Source: Symbiodinium kawagutii (lineage: Eukaryota; Sar; Dinophyceae; Suessiales; Symbiodiniaceae). From it: 64,000 bases of DNA. Below, piece by piece: positions 1 to 11,239 of the stretch. The stretch lies in assembly GCA_009767595.1 (NCBI GenBank), contig VSDK01012748.1, forward strand, positions 54,199 to 118,198, written 5' to 3'. The first letter of the stretch is position 1; each line of letters starts with the position of its first letter. The position numbers and the translations under genes are program-made. The notes under the pieces are model-generated. The model was given only the letters and a program-made list of their open reading frames with translations, had not been told where the DNA came from and did no database searches.

Positions 1-49
1 TTGCACTCAAAGGTGTTGCAGATGGTTGCCGGCAGTGGCTGGGTGGTGA

Positions 50-145
50 TTCAGTTGGCTGGGAGGGAGGCCAGGAGCCCCCCCAGGGCTGGCCCTTTTG
101 AAAGGGGGGATCTACCAGGAGAGTTCTAACCAAATGCTAGGTTGG
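50..145. repeat. Dispersed repeat, also at 6275-6340
   Basis: Both contain gggagg-rich sequence, ggccaggagc, taccaggag and gttctaaccaaat in the same order. Confidence 0.4.
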
Positions 146-364
146 TGGTTTTGAGTGGTGATTTTCATGGATTTTCTATGGTGAACTATGGTTGAACATG
201 TGGTTAACCATGAGGGATAGCCAGCAATAGTAGCTGCTTGGCGGTTTAATTAACATTTTCGTTCACTTGGGAATAGTTCACTCAGATCATCCCCAGTTCC
301 ACCACTTGATTCCCTATACGACACCTAACCACTTCGCGACACGATTGGCTGTTGATCCCCACAG

Positions 365-579
365 TCGATAGACACGCGGCCGACACACGAAGTACCCAGG
401 TTAGTGGACTTCCTGGATCGGCAGCAGCGATCGGTGTCGGAACATCGCGGATTTGTGCGGCAGTTGCAGAGTGAAATCGACGTGATCAAGGATGATATTT
501 CGAATCTTCATCGACGCTACTGGGCGCGACCATGGCTAGTGCCACCCCGATTCGAGCTGAACCAAGCCTTAAAACCATA
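365..579 (+). CDS. Exon candidate, 71 codons, coiled-coil-like
   Basis: Acceptor ttgatccccacag. Frame: SIDTRPTHEVPRLVDFLDRQ, QRSVSEHRGFVRQLQSEIDV, IKDDISNLHRRYWARPWLV. Charged helical heptad-like spacing. Open until TAG at 578-580, where a GT donor overlaps. The longest clear coding signal in the first 5 kb. Confidence 0.5.
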
Positions 580-692
580 GTTACCATGTTACATCATGTT
601 AATTCCTATAGTACATGTATACCTGTTGTGTGAGGAATGGGTGAACACGACCTACAAAAGCCAGCGCTAACGCGTTTGGGATGGCCACTGAG

Positions 693-930
693 GCTTGGAA
701 CATGCGACAGATGCCTTGAAAGATGACGATTTAGACGATGCGACGAAGATTTGTGGCAGATTGGCGGAGCGCCTGGAGGAACTAGTGTAGGTCACGATTC
801 GTTTGGAGTTTCAGGTTTCGTTTCACCAGCGTGACCGTTGGGAAGAGGCGGAGAAGTAATCTGAAGGAGCACCACAGATGGAAATTCTCGTTTCACCACA
901 GATTCTGTCAATTGTATACTGAGATTGCCA
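693..930 (+). pseudogene. Helical coding-like block with in-frame stops
   Basis: Reads LEHATDALKDDDLDDATK, ICGRLAERLEELV, then TAG, VTIRLEFQVSFHQRDRWEEA, then TAA, in one frame. Could be a decayed exon or a set of exons with extremely short introns (22-29 bases between GT and AG). Either way it continues the coiled-coil style of the block at 365-579. Confidence 0.3.
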
Positions 931-1011
931 GTGCCAAGATCCTCGCAAGGCTCAAATCATGAAGTTATACCATATGAGTGGCATTAGGTGGCATTCAGTG
1001 GCATGTGGCTG

Positions 1012-1205
1012 TGAGTCAAAACCCTTAGTCCTGGTTCCCCTATCATTAACCAGCTCTTTTTCCCTTTGATTTGGTTGGTCATTACAAGCCATAAACTTGA
1101 TGGTTAATATTGACCCATAGCCATATAGTTGGTATATCTCCCCTATAATCGTTAGTTATCATCCCCTATCATTAACATTGGTTGCTTAATATTGACCCAT
1201 AGCCA
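1012..1205 (+). repeat. Dispersed repeat family B
   Basis: Starts gtgagtcaaaacccttagtc, includes ggttcccctatcattaacca, gttggtatatctcccctata, gttagttatcatcccctat and ends attgacccatagcc. Related copies at 14733-14885 and 62008-62098 (plus) and about 4310-4632 (minus). Confidence 0.7.
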
Positions 1206-1239
1206 TGTCAATCATCAGTTCACCACTTGGTTGCAACAG

Positions 1240-1349
1240 GCTTCACCGGTGCCGTGTCCAGGCAGCAACGGGTACCCACTGTGGGGAGATCAGCGACGAG
1301 GAAGGTGTGGAGTTTAGCTCGGAAGAGGACGGGCCGCGCCGAGGCTGGC
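1240..1349 (+). CDS. Exon candidate, acidic
   Basis: Acceptor ttgcaacag, donor GTGACG. Frame: QAATGTHCGEISDEEGVEF, SSEEDGPRRGWR. GC-rich against AT-rich flanks; lies directly after a family-B repeat. Confidence 0.35.
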
Positions 1350-1394
1350 GTGACGCACCTGTGGCACCTGGGAGACGAAATTTTGGGCTGAAAA

Positions 1395-1517
1395 TTGGGA
1401 ACCCCAAATGATTGGTTGACTTTGAAATGGTTAAGAAACTCGATGATATTTTGAAATGGTTAAGAATTGGGAACCCCAAATTTTGAAATTGGGTACCCCT
1501 ATTTTTGAGAAACACCG
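1395..1517. mobile_element. MITE-like family A copy, rearranged
   Basis: Internal tandem of ttgggaaccccaaa and gaaatggttaaga; right end tacccctatttttgagaaac. Confidence 0.5.
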
Positions 1518-1872
1518 AAATGCAACTAACACTATTCATCTCTAATTTGGTGGACCAGGGACCACTGGGTTGCGTTGCGCGGCTTCTCCTGTTTAGGATC
1601 GCGAAGTGCGAAATGAAGATCTCTCAAGACGACGCCTCAGCTGAGTTGTTCTGGCCACAACACCCTCAAGGCCTTCCCTCAAGTTCTAGCGCTTTAGATT
1701 GGGAAGCCAATGGTGTTGGTCCATCAGAGGTTAGGGACCAAAACCTTTGCTTCGGGAGTTTAGCACCGTTTAGACGTGGGAAGTTTCAACATCCCAGCGT
1801 GAGTTAGATCGAATGAGCGATTGCGACAGGGTGCCATTCCATTCCTCCTCCTGTGGTTTTTGGTGTAACAGA

Positions 1873-1972
1873 ATTCTGCAAGGCGGATGCCTGTGCCGTG
1901 AACCGAATCGGAATGGGATCTTCGAAGCTCTTGTACCACGTTTAGCAGGGAGACCCGCAATTTGCGGTCTTC
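1873..1972 (+). CDS. Weak exon candidate, frame ambiguous
   Basis: Between a gtgtaacag acceptor and a GTACAT donor. Two plus frames (GIFEALVPRLAGRPAICGLR; ADACAVNRIGMGSSKLLYHV) and a minus frame (KLRVSLLNVVQELRRSHSD) are all open and plausible, so strand and frame are undecided. Confidence 0.2.
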
Positions 1973-2150
1973 GTACATGATTGCATTATATTTCATCTAT
2001 GCTCACTCGTTGATTAGTTCTAATAAGAAAGCCTATCAGTCAATTTTGATGTAGTTGATGATTTCATTTATATACTCCTTCAGTAAACTCGTAGCATTTC
2101 TGCTTGGTGGTTTTAGACATTTTGTTTTTTCCTCTAGCAATTATTAACAA

Positions 2151-2206
2151 CTGGCTGGTTGACTTGCGCACATTTTTCATGACGGGGTGCTTCAACCACC
2201 AACCAG
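2151..2206. repeat. Family C copy
   Basis: ctggctggttgacttgcgca, catttttcatgacggggtgc, ttcaaccaccaaccag. Confidence 0.55.
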
Positions 2207-2405
2207 CAATGATCATTATGAACCACTGATCACCCTTTTATATAAACCATTACTAATAGTTAGTTAACCATTATTAACCATTACTAATAGTTAGTTAACC
2301 ATTATTAACCACTATGGTTAACCACTAACCACGAACTTCACCATGGGGGTTGTATTGTTAGCCCAGCTGAGTCAACCTGAGTCAAACCTTCCCATGCCAG
2401 CTCAG

Positions 2406-2451
2406 GTGTCTCGCAGCTCCTGAAGGAGGTGCTGTCGGGGTCGGCCGTGAG
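2406..2451 (+). CDS. Short exon candidate
   Basis: 46 bases between cagctcag and GTGAAT: VSQLLKEVLSGSAV, helical. Confidence 0.3.
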
Positions 2452-3135
2452 GTGAATCATCCAGGGTTGGCCGTGGGTAAGGGGTGGGTGAACGTCAGCT
2501 AGACATAGCCAGACTAGTTTGGGTAGTTTGGGAATGTGTACTTGAAATTTTCGGGGACACACAGAATCAGTTTTGATTGTTTATGGTTGATGGTTTTGAT
2601 TAATGTTATTCGATGTTTTTGACTTATAGTCTACTTATAGGATTTGTCTAGGCCAATGAGTTCAGCAATCCATCAATCTACTGCTTGATTATTCTAATTG
2701 GCGCTTGGTGGTTCATCCACCGCCCAAGTTTGGCAGGTGCAGACTTCTCCTAGCCATCAGCATTTCTTCATTGGAGAGGAGGCTGGCAAGAGTTGCAGTT
2801 TGTTTCTTCATGGCCGCCCTGGCTTGGGGTTGGGAGGGTTACCCAATGGTTATTTGACACACCCAGAGCTGGTTCATGATGTTTATATATTGTTTATGAT
2901 AATTTATGCAAGACGGTGAATCATGATTAAACTTGATGGTTACCCTACAGTCATCCAACGTAGCTTGACCTAGTCAGCTCATGGTGTTTAATGAGGTCAA
3001 GCAACACATGGTTAATGATGGTTTAGCAAGCCAATGATTTTTTTGATGATTGACAAATGATAAGGTTGCCACTTGTTCATGATGGTTGTATAATCGTGAA
3101 TGGTACTGGTTGATGATGATCATGGTGGGGCCAAG

Positions 3136-3354
3136 AATATGCTCGCTCTGCGGATCGACCCGCGCCGGGTGGGTCATTTTCACAAGCCGCAGGTTTAACA
3201 TGACAAGAAGTTGGCCCCTGGGCATGTTGGGGAAACCTTGGAGACAGAATACCTTGGTCTTCCCAGGCTGAAGACAATGCCGAGCAGTTCTATATCGGGG
3301 AGGCGAAGGGCACAACAAGCGAAAACACATTGGGCATCTCAACAGATGGCTGCC
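3136..3354 (+). CDS. Two short exon candidates (3136-3192 and 3267-3354)
   Basis: First: NMLALRIDPRRVGHFHKPQ, 57 bases, donor GTTTAA, phase 0. Second: acceptor cttcccag, AEDNAEQFYIGEAKGTTSEN, TLGISTDGCP, donor GTGCTT. Both in phase 0, so they can join. Confidence 0.4.
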
Positions 3355-3540
3355 CGTGCTTCTTTTGAAGATTGAAACGCTTATAAGATCAATGGATGAA
3401 GACTAGCTGATCCAATAAACCATCGCCATCATCATTAATTAAGCATCATTGATCATCATCAATCATCATTAAGTATCTTTACCATCATTAAGTATCATGG
3501 ATTACCTTGTGAGAGTGCACAATCTCATCATGCCACCATT

Positions 3541-3690
3541 CACACGAGATAGTCACGTTGTGCCGGCACCGCTCCTGTGCTCGGAGACCCTACCAAGCGC
3601 TCGGACTCGTGGTTTGGTCGAAGATGAGAGCGGTGCCAGTCCAAGGAGTACAGAGCGGTTGGTTTCTCGTGCAGTACCAGTGCAGATCAA
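3541..3690 (+). CDS. Weak exon candidate
   Basis: GC-rich block with open frame TRGLVEDESGASPRSTERLV then SRAVPVQIK; a second frame is open too. Splice sites not convincing. Confidence 0.22.
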
Positions 3691-4064
3691 GATCTGATCA
3701 AATCATCAAGATCCTAAGTCAGGGAGATGGCATCAAGCATCATCAAACATCATCAAACACCATCAACATCACCAATTCGTTGTTGGTTATGTGTCCTACC
3801 ATGATGACCATCTTAAGTATAGTAGTTGTATCTAACATAACTGGTATTTACCCCGGTTAACCTCAGTTAGCTAACAAATTGGGGGCGCCACCCAGTAGCC
3901 ATTGGTGTAGTGGTTATAAACACCCACATTGCTAGTCAATTTGAAGGCTTCCCTATTTTAAGAAACACCCGCATCAAATAGTACACCAGGTCACCAGCTA
4001 CAACTATTGAAAATAATTTGATTAACCATCAACCATCACCACCCATAGAAAATCATACACCATC

Positions 4065-4169
4065 TGGGTGTTTCTCAAAATAGGGGTACCCCCAAATCAT
4101 CCGACAGTGATCATTTGTGGTAATAAACCAACCATGGCTTTGGGGGTCCCACATTTTGAGAACCCACCA
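4065..4169. mobile_element. MITE-like family A copy
   Basis: Ends tgggtgtttctcaaaatagg and cacattttgagaacccacca; core taataaaccaaccatggctt (reverse orientation of the core). Confidence 0.72.
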
Positions 4170-4180
4170 TCTATACCTCT

Positions 4181-4285
4181 ATGGTGGACGCACCCGGGCT
4201 GAGCTTCCCAGGGCGGTGTCACTCGCACCTAGGTGATCGGGCGCTTCAGCAACTGCGGCAGCGCGCCACTCCGGGGGTCCTGCTG
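4181..4285 (+). CDS. Exon candidate beside a MITE copy
   Basis: From ATG: MVDAPGLSFPGRCHSHLGDR, ALQQLRQRATPGVLLPRVQR. GC-rich. A different frame (VIGRFSNCGSAPLRGSCC) is also open after an internal AG. Confidence 0.27.
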
Positions 4286-4309
4286 CCACGTGTTCAAAGG
4301 ATGTGGCTA

Positions 4310-4632
4310 TGGGTCAACATTAACCAACCAATAATGAGGGATATTAACGGGAGATAACAAGCAACAATAGTAGTGGATATACCTGCTATATATGGCTATT
4401 TGGTTGAGTTATGATATGGGGCTATGGATCAAGAGGAACCAACTAATCAGAGCTGGTCAATGGCTAATAATAGGGGATGATAACTAAAGATTATAGGGGG
4501 ATATATACCAACTTAATCTGGCTATGGGTCAAGCAGTTAACCAACCAACTACTGGAGGACAATGACCAACAAAAATATGGAAAACAATGGTTAATAGTGG
4601 GGGAACCAGGGGTACAGGGTGAACTGACCCAC
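4310..4632 (-). repeat. Dispersed repeat family B, reverse copies
   Basis: Two partial reverse copies: gctatgggtcaacattaacc, then ggggatgataactaaagatt, ggctatgggtcaagcagtta and gggggaaccaggggtacagg. Confidence 0.6.
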
Positions 4633-5099
4633 AGAAATGTAGCCAAAATCACTGGTGGATGATTAGCGGTTTGATATTTATGGGTTTATTAGACATCCTA
4701 CCCTTCCAGCTATTTGTATAGTAGGTAACCAGGGAACCCCAAGCAGGAATAGTTGCCTATCATGAAGGAAAGGGGAATGATAGGGAAAGCTTGTTGATGT
4801 TTGTAGGGGGGTACGGTGGCTTTAATAGTTTCTGTAGCCCCTTGATTTTGGCCAAGAACGGAACTGCTGGTTGATATAGTACCGATGTTTTTACGTAACC
4901 AATGCGTAGGTGGTTACTTAGATCAAGTTGTACTGGTTATGGGCCAAGCGGGTTTGCAAAAGGTTGCTGTTGAAGAGCTAAACTGCTACACAATGAATCA
5001 ACCACCAGTTTTTTTGCTGGTTGATGGCTATGAATAGTTAGCAATAGGGGATTAAAATCAACAAATGATGGTTGATCGATGCTTTCCTCTCTCCCCCAG

Positions 5100-5146
5100 A
5101 GCGACCAAGCTGGTGATTGGCAAGCTGCGCGTTGTTTTTGCATGCG
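5100..5146 (+). CDS. Short exon candidate with strong splice sites
   Basis: 47 bases between ctttcctctctcccccag (pyrimidine-rich) and GTGACT. ATKLVIGKLRVVFACG. Confidence 0.4.
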
Positions 5147-5300
5147 GTGACTGACTTTTGGAAATGATCATGGTGAAAAATTAGCTATTATTTATCATGT
5201 GCCACGAGTGGTCATGAGTCATGGTGAATGACCATCATGGTTTTATCCTGAACCATCACGGGTCACCCATAGTTGAGCCATGAATTACCGTTGTTGTGAG

Positions 5301-5426
5301 CAGCTGCCACTGCTTTTTCCCCGCAAGTGGCTTCGAAACTTGCGGGCCAGGCCAGTAAGGTTGCTGTGGACAAGACCCAGGCACGGCTTTTGGATGTAGT
5401 GCCGGAGGTGGCTATAGTGACCGCTT
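5301..5426 (+). CDS. Exon candidate
   Basis: Open frame AAATAFSPQVASKLAGQASK, VAVDKTQARLLDVVPEVAIV, TAC. Helical and Ala/Val-rich, GC-rich. Unrecognised. Confidence 0.5.
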
Positions 5427-5591
5427 GTGGGAGATGATTTCTGGTTATGGTCAAACTGGGTGATTCGTTGATGTTTGAGATTGAGGATTGATGTAATGAA
5501 GGCTTTTTTTGGATGTGTTCTTGGAGGTTTTGAAAATGGTTACTGCTTACGGTTAAGCTGTGGCTCAGTGGGTTTCGTCATGCTCGGTGAG

Positions 5592-5752
5592 TCGATAAAC
5601 TGACTGGCGGCGAAACTGTGGCAGAGGTACAATCTGTACGTACCCACAAATGTGATATGGACGAGCATCTCTTGACATGGTTCGTTCCCCATGAAAATGC
5701 AAACCTGTGCTGGCAATTGACCTTGTACACTTGGGCAGCATTTGGACATCCG
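5592..5752 (+). CDS. Exon candidate
   Basis: 54 codons between ggtgag and GTATAG: DKLTGGETVAEVQSVRTHK, CDMDEHLLTWFVPHENANL, CWQLTLYTWAAFGHP. One of the better plus-strand frames; an opposing minus frame over the same bases is also open. Confidence 0.48.
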
Positions 5753-5949
5753 GTATAGCTTAAACACTTTGATTGTTTCTGGCTGTGCTTATCGACATTT
5801 TTATTGGGATGGTTTGGTAGGACCTTGTGCCCATGGAAACAAACAAAAACAATGCTTTCCTAGTTCTTTGATATCTTGTCCTTGTAATGCTAGCTCCCGA
5901 TTCATCAACCTTACTGTATGGAACGTAGGTAAGGAGACCCCCAAAGGTG

Positions 5950-6125
5950 ATGGGTCGAAAGTGGTACCCACCCAATTCCTCACGCGGGAAACAGTATTCC
6001 TCCATAAATCATACCGGCCCCAACAATGGTGGTACTGTCCCAACAATCCCCCAACTGGTCAATTTCAATGGGAAACCAAACACTTGGACACCCGGTTTGG
6101 CAGGTGTTGGTATCTCAAATCTCAA
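5950..6125 (+). CDS. Weak exon candidate, frame ambiguous
   Basis: Two overlapping plus frames end at a GTACTG donor near 6126 (PTIPQLVNFNGKPNTWTPG; GQFQWETKHLDTRFGRCW). No clear acceptor. Confidence 0.2.
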
Positions 6126-6191
6126 GGTACTGTGTAGGTCATTCTCATTAGGTCACCAGTGAAGAGTTACAGCCAGATACCCCTGCGGTAG

Positions 6192-6262
6192 TCGGGTTGC
6201 TTCTCCATCTGTCCTGCGGTTGACAGCCAGGTTCAGCCGATTGAGGTGGAAACCTCAACATG
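6192..6262 (+). CDS. Short exon candidate
   Basis: SGCFSICPAVDSQVQPIEVE, TST; acceptor gcggtag, donor GTGAGA (consensus). Confidence 0.38.
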
Positions 6263-6413
6263 GTGAGATGTCATGAGTGGCTGGTGCTTGGGAGGGAGCG
6301 AGGCCAGGAGCTACCAGGAGGGTTCTAACCAAATACAAGGTATTCGACGATCCAAACTTAAGAATCAAAAAGTCAGAATTGATCAATAGTTGGTTTATTA
6401 CTGTAAATGATTA

Positions 6414-6462
6414 ACAGAAAGGATGATTTGGGGGACCCTTATCTGGAGAAATCACCATTTGA
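6414..6462. repeat. Half copy of family A
   Basis: ggatgatttgggggaccctt and tctggagaaatcacc only; similar halves at about 3937-3972 and 32254-32292. Confidence 0.4.
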
Positions 6463-7050
6463 GTAATCAACGATATTGGCTATGTCAATGATATCAATCA
6501 TTAATTTCAAGTATCAATGAATAATCAACCATCCACGGGTAAAGACATCAGTCATCAGTAATCAACATTCAATGATTATTGAAGATCAATATTGCATAGT
6601 TAACAAATTCAAGAACCAAGCATGAATCGGAGTCAATAGTTACCCGTGTTTACCAATGATCACTAGTCGATCGGAATGATAAACAAGCAGCGACCAACAG
6701 GTTGCAGTCCGTAAGCGTTGATGTTTAATGATTGTCCACACTAGGATTGAGTGGTTGCCGTAGTCAAAGGTCAAGAATGGTATGCAACCAACAGTGAATT
6801 GTGCAAAAACCACGAGCAAAGAGTCAAACATGCTGGAGGTATAAGATACATTAAGAGCAAACCTGACCCCTTCCAGTCTACTCTTTGGCAAACTAGCCTG
6901 GAAGCTAAGAACCACATGTTTTCTAAGGGTAGACCGTCCTAAATGGTGGATTTTCTACTTCCAGTGCATTCATACTGACAGCTGACGAGAAACTTATAGC
7001 TTCAAGTGATTCTTGGTCACTCTTTGACACTTTGACATTTGCTGGCTCAG

Positions 7051-7116
7051 AGAGAACGTATGTCGACCAGCCTCCCGGTCTCGTTTCCTGACGATGCAGG
7101 AAGGACTTTGTTTCAT
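7051..7116 (+). CDS. Short exon candidate
   Basis: Acceptor gctggctcag; RERMSTSLPVSFPDDAGRTL. Donor unclear before TGA 7117-7119. Confidence 0.33.
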
Positions 7117-7602
7117 CTCTGAAGCACGATTATGATCAGAATTAAGCCGTTATTGACTATTATCGAGGCATTATTGAGCAATTGTGATCATCATTAGGCC
7201 ATCATTGACTACTCTTGAGCCATCCATTCTTAAGCTGTCATTTACTATCACTCTCACCATTATTGACCATCACCAACCATCACCAACCATCACCAAGTAT
7301 CATGAACCATCACCTTGCATCACTAATAACCATCATGAATCATTCTAAAGCTATTGTGAATTTTCTTCCTACCATCATTGACATATCAATGACTCATGAC
7401 CTCATTCAGAATCATTCACAAGCTAAATAAAGGTCAACAAGCTGATCACCATGAACTACAAGAAACTACTCTTATTCAACCAGATTAATCACTATGACTA
7501 TTTTTGTACTGTTTGTAAATTGTTGGTGATTCATATATTCATGGTCTAGTATAGCTAGTTCATATAGTAAGCATGGTCTCTACCATGAACTACTCACGGT
7601 AG
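7117..7602. other. Non-coding stretch
   Basis: Low-GC, cat/atc-rich (ccatcaccaaccatcaccaa). No convincing exon. Confidence 0.5.
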
Positions 7603-7708
7603 CTACACCATGATGCACCTGTCTCGGCACTGAGTCGCCCCATCGAGGCCGAGAAGGGTCTCAGTGCCGTAGACACCTTCCGCGAGAGTGCGGTGCTGCT
7701 GCCCAGGG
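7603..7708 (+). CDS. Exon candidate
   Basis: LHHDAPVSALSRPIEAEKG, LSAVDTFRESAVLLPRG, GC-rich, donor near GTAGCG. Good coding composition. Confidence 0.45.
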
Positions 7709-8958
7709 GTAGCGGAGCTGATTGAAGGCTTGGAGGTCAGCTGGGTGAATAAGCGGTGCTGATGGGTAGTGGTGAGTGATGATTAATTCTTTCGTGGTGA
7801 TTTTGTGATGATGAATTGGTGATGATTTCTCAGTGATTATATATCAGTGATGATGAATTGGTGATGAGTTATTATGTTTTAAGAATGGAATGGTTTGCAA
7901 TGGTTTGTGATGGCATTCAACCAAACACCAGCTGATGATCCAGTGATGGTTAGCATGAACGGTAATATGATGGTGAAGGATGGTTCTGGTAGTGGAGGTT
8001 GATAACCGATAACAACCAACAACAGTAGGGTTTTTTTGATGATAATGATTAGTGATAGTCACTGATGGTAAGAATGAGCCAAAGTGATGGCAAGTGTTTC
8101 TCGTCCAGAATAAGTCTGATAAGATGTGGTCAGATGCAGCCAGGAATGCTAAGAACAGTCGCTGATGGAAAGTGATGGGGGATTGAGGGATACTGTTTTG
8201 TATTTTGACAATGATAAAGAATGGTTGAATATGGTCATGGATGAGAAAGTTCGCGGGTAGAGGGGTATTGACGATGGGTGATCAATAGCACTTGTCACGT
8301 ATCAAATGTTCCACTTGGTCAGTCATACCCACAGTCCATCCAATACTATCAATCATAGATGCCAACGGTCAACATATGGCGGCGAGGGTACCCTATACCC
8401 ACCATCAGCACCATTCTCTTACCTATGATCTTGTTGGTTCTAATCCCCTGATGGCTCATATTCGCCCACTGCCAAATGTCATCCATGGGATGATTCCTCC
8501 ATTGGTCAGTTGGATATCAACTGATACGCGCTCGGATGCTGATGACGTGACAGTGCACTGATTGGATTTAGAGCTTTCTATATGTTTGTCAATGATGCTT
8601 AATAATTGATTATACTGTTCAGATAAAGAAAGCTCTAGATAATCCTCATTTAGAGCATAATGACGTTTACTAGTTATTAATGTGGGTTAAGATAGGAAAT
8701 GGCTGTCAACATAGTTGCTAGTGCTCAAGAGCAGCGATTCATGGTTAATCATCATCAGGTAATCAAGCTTTATTCTGTTCAGAAACTCGGAGAGATTGGG
8801 ATGAGGATTTGTGCCCGGGAAGTATTTCGTGCTGATGATAATAATATAATGGTTAATTAGTACTTGTCAATCTTGGCATATGTATGTTGGTAGATGTAAT
8901 TATATACTTCAAATTGTTAGCAATGCGGGCGAGCCTTTCCATCTTCACCTTTTTTCAG
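7709..8958. other. Mostly non-coding stretch
   Basis: gatg/tgatga-rich sequence; one weak 37-base exon possibility at 8510-8546 (DTRSDADD before GTGACA). Confidence 0.45.
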
Positions 8959-9233
8959 GGGTTGCAGTCTTCGCAGTCTTTATGGCCGTGCTTTGAAGAG
9001 CATGGCGACTGCTGGTGTGTGTGATGGATTGCTGCATGCGGAGTAACGTGGTTGACTGACGGATTCCGTCATATTCTCGGCCTTTCATACCACGCGTCTC
9101 TGATTTTTTGAGGGTCAACCTGGATCTTGTCACTGCTGAGGCAAAGGCGACTGCATCTAACACGGATGAAGGGCAGGAGAAGGCTGGGGACTCAACCAAT
9201 CAGATGAAAAACAAAATGGCATCAGATGAGGAA
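8959..9233 (+). CDS. Two phase-linked exons (8959-9042, 9113-9233)
   Basis: First: acceptor acctttttttcag; GCSLRSLYGRALKSMATAGV, CDGLLHA, donor GTAACG in phase 2. Second begins with the one base needed and reads VNLDLVTAEAKATASNTDEG, QEKAGDSTNQMKNKMASDEE. The 70-base intron is short but phase-consistent. Confidence 0.5.
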
Positions 9234-9324
9234 GTGCACTAGTGATTTTTCTACTTTGCCTGTCAAAAACAACATGCCGCAAGCAGCCCGATAATTGACA
9301 CATCCAAAAGAAGGGGCATTGTAG

Positions 9325-9405
9325 GCCGAACTGCCATGCACGCAATGACCGTTCGTGGGAGGTTTCGTATATTTTACTGCATGAATCCAAGCTGAAACAC
9401 CGATT
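9325..9405 (+). CDS. Exon candidate
   Basis: Acceptor gcattgtag; PNCHARNDRSWEVSYILLHE, SKLKHR; donor GTGACT. Phase to the previous exon not resolved. Confidence 0.35.
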
Positions 9406-9545
9406 GTGACTCAGCCTCATCGAATGCCACATCATGGCATTATAGCGGCTTGATCATGACTGGACGATAAGATATCAATGAAAGACTCATATGAATTGCT
9501 GGATGGTGGTTGAAACATTTGTTATTTTCCCAAATGTATCACCAA

Positions 9546-9606
9546 ATGGTTGGTTGGTTGGTTGACTAGCATATTTTTCATCGGGGGTGGTCCAACCACC
9601 AACCAG
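9546..9606. repeat. Short inverted-end repeat family C
   Basis: ggttggttggttgactagca, tatttttcatcgggggtggt, ccaaccaccaaccag. Near copies at 2151-2206, 34639-34690; diverged at 23262-23315 and 23842-23893. Confidence 0.65.
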
Positions 9607-9675
9607 ATTTAGGAACCATCACTGGCTATTAACATGGGTAGTTCATTTGCAGCTGGATCTACCATTTTATGCCAG

Positions 9676-9777
9676 CCGCGAAGGCGGGGTTTCCACATGG
9701 TGGACCAACAGGTAACGAAATGACGGATCTTTGCTTTGTTGGATGTGCAGGGACTGAAAGTGCCCATAGATTTACAG
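9676..9777 (+). CDS. Two tiny exons separated by a 39-base intron
   Basis: 9676-9711 (PRRRGFHMVDQQ) ends at GTAACG; 9751-9777 (GLKVPIDLQ) begins after ggatgtgcag and ends at GTAGAG. All phase 0; reading through the 39 bases meets TGA. Confidence 0.35.
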
Positions 9778-10079
9778 GTAGAGTCATGATCCTGTACCGC
9801 TGACTATTTCTGGACTAACTCTTAAATGGCGGTCAGTCAAGCCCGGTAATTACCGTAGATCTTTTGCTTCTCACAAAAATCTGGCTGTTGATATGTGAAC
9901 TGCTGCAAGATTTGATATTGTTGCCAAACTGATTATCCGAATCACCATTTATAAGTTGGTTCTTTGCTCATCAGCGCTCACGACCGCACTGGGAGTAAAG
10001 TATATCATGAACATAGGTGACCACCCATCCAGAGATCCATCCACTTACATATCCACGTACCCATCTACCACCTTTCCAG

Positions 10080-10163
10080 GTGCCTCCAGGACCCATCACC
10101 AGCGCCTCACCCTGGTGAGGCTCTGAATCCCGATGCACCAACGGAGCAGGCGACAGCTGCGCT
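10080..10163 (+). CDS. Exon candidate, Pro/Ala-rich
   Basis: Acceptor cacctttccag, donor GTGAAC: CLQDPSPAPHPGEALNPDAP, TEQATAA. Confidence 0.38.
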
Positions 10164-10709
10164 GTGAACAGCGTCTCCACCGATGGAAACGAGGTCTATG
10201 TAACGGAGATAATGTTCATCAATATGCTGTATTTATTTTTCTTTATCTATAATTAATGTTAATATTGGTGTATATGTACATGATTACACATGTATATGCA
10301 TATATGAATATGTATTCATGCAATATTTTGATTCATTATGCGTTTGCAGATACACATATGTGTGTGCATGTATGATTGAATATGCACATGTATCAAAAAA
10401 CATCTATAGATAGACCTATGGTACTCATCAATTGTGCAGCATTTCGAACTGAGCACAAGTAGGACACAACGCGTGAAATGGGAAAATCCTCAAAAGGGAG
10501 GCGATGAAGGCTGATAATTCAACATGGTGCAACTGATCACTCAACAAGACATCTTGGTATAAACGATTTACAGCAGGGCCAGGGAATTTGAAGGCAGGAC
10601 CAATCCACGAGTATGTTATGATTGATCAGTTATGGTTACTAGGGCTGGTTGCTGTAGGTGATATGCGGTGGTTTGTTGGGGATCGTTTCCATCCCGACCA
10701 ATTCACGAG

Positions 10710-10786
10710 TCGAACCGATCATAGAAGCGGTAGCTGTTGCGCTTGTTTGTGGAAGTGGAATTCTGGCACCAGATAGCAGCCATCAA
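10710..10786 (+). CDS. Exon candidate, hydrophobic
   Basis: EPIIEAVAVALVCGSGILAP, DSSHQ; donor GTGTAA. Overlaps an opposing minus-strand frame (10719-10982). Confidence 0.35.
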
Positions 10787-10982
10787 GTGTAACAAAGAAT
10801 AGGAGGTTAGAACCCACACCATCAACCAATGTTTGGTTGCCGGCCTGGATGGTATATCGTCTATCAAGTTTGTTGGATGATTCTTTGACACGATCAGTAT
10901 CTTTTTGGGGTATGTAATGAAAACGCAACACAGATATCTCCTTTGTGTACAGCTGCAATTGGAAGCCATTTAAGGGATCCAT
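10719..10982 (-). CDS. Minus-strand open frame, 87 codons, hypothetical
   Basis: From ATG: MDPLNGFQLQLYTKEISVLR, FHYIPQKDTDRVKESSNK, DGVGSNLLFFVTLDGCYLV. Composition is protein-like, but it conflicts with the plus exon at 10710-10786; both cannot easily be real. Confidence 0.28.
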   Translation of the reverse strand: MDPLNGFQLQLYTKEISVLRFHYIPQKDTDRVKESSNKLDRRYTIQAGNQTLVDGVGSNLLFFVTLDGCYLVPEFHFHKQAQQLPLL

Positions 10983-11239
10983 CTAAACCTTATTCACCTG
11001 CAGTTTTGCTGATTCAATCACTGATGATGTACTATCAAAAGATGGAAGTTTGGTCACTTCATGGCTCGGCTATAACTTGTTGTTGTCAGAAAAACCCTAT
11101 CACATTGTTTTCCGTCAGAACACCTGCGGACCCACACTTTCGGGCAGAATCACCACGAACCACCATGCTTCGTTGTTTTTAGCATTATCAAGCGGTCTCT
11201 GATAACTTGTCATGAAGGGTTTTGGTGCACTGCTAGTAG

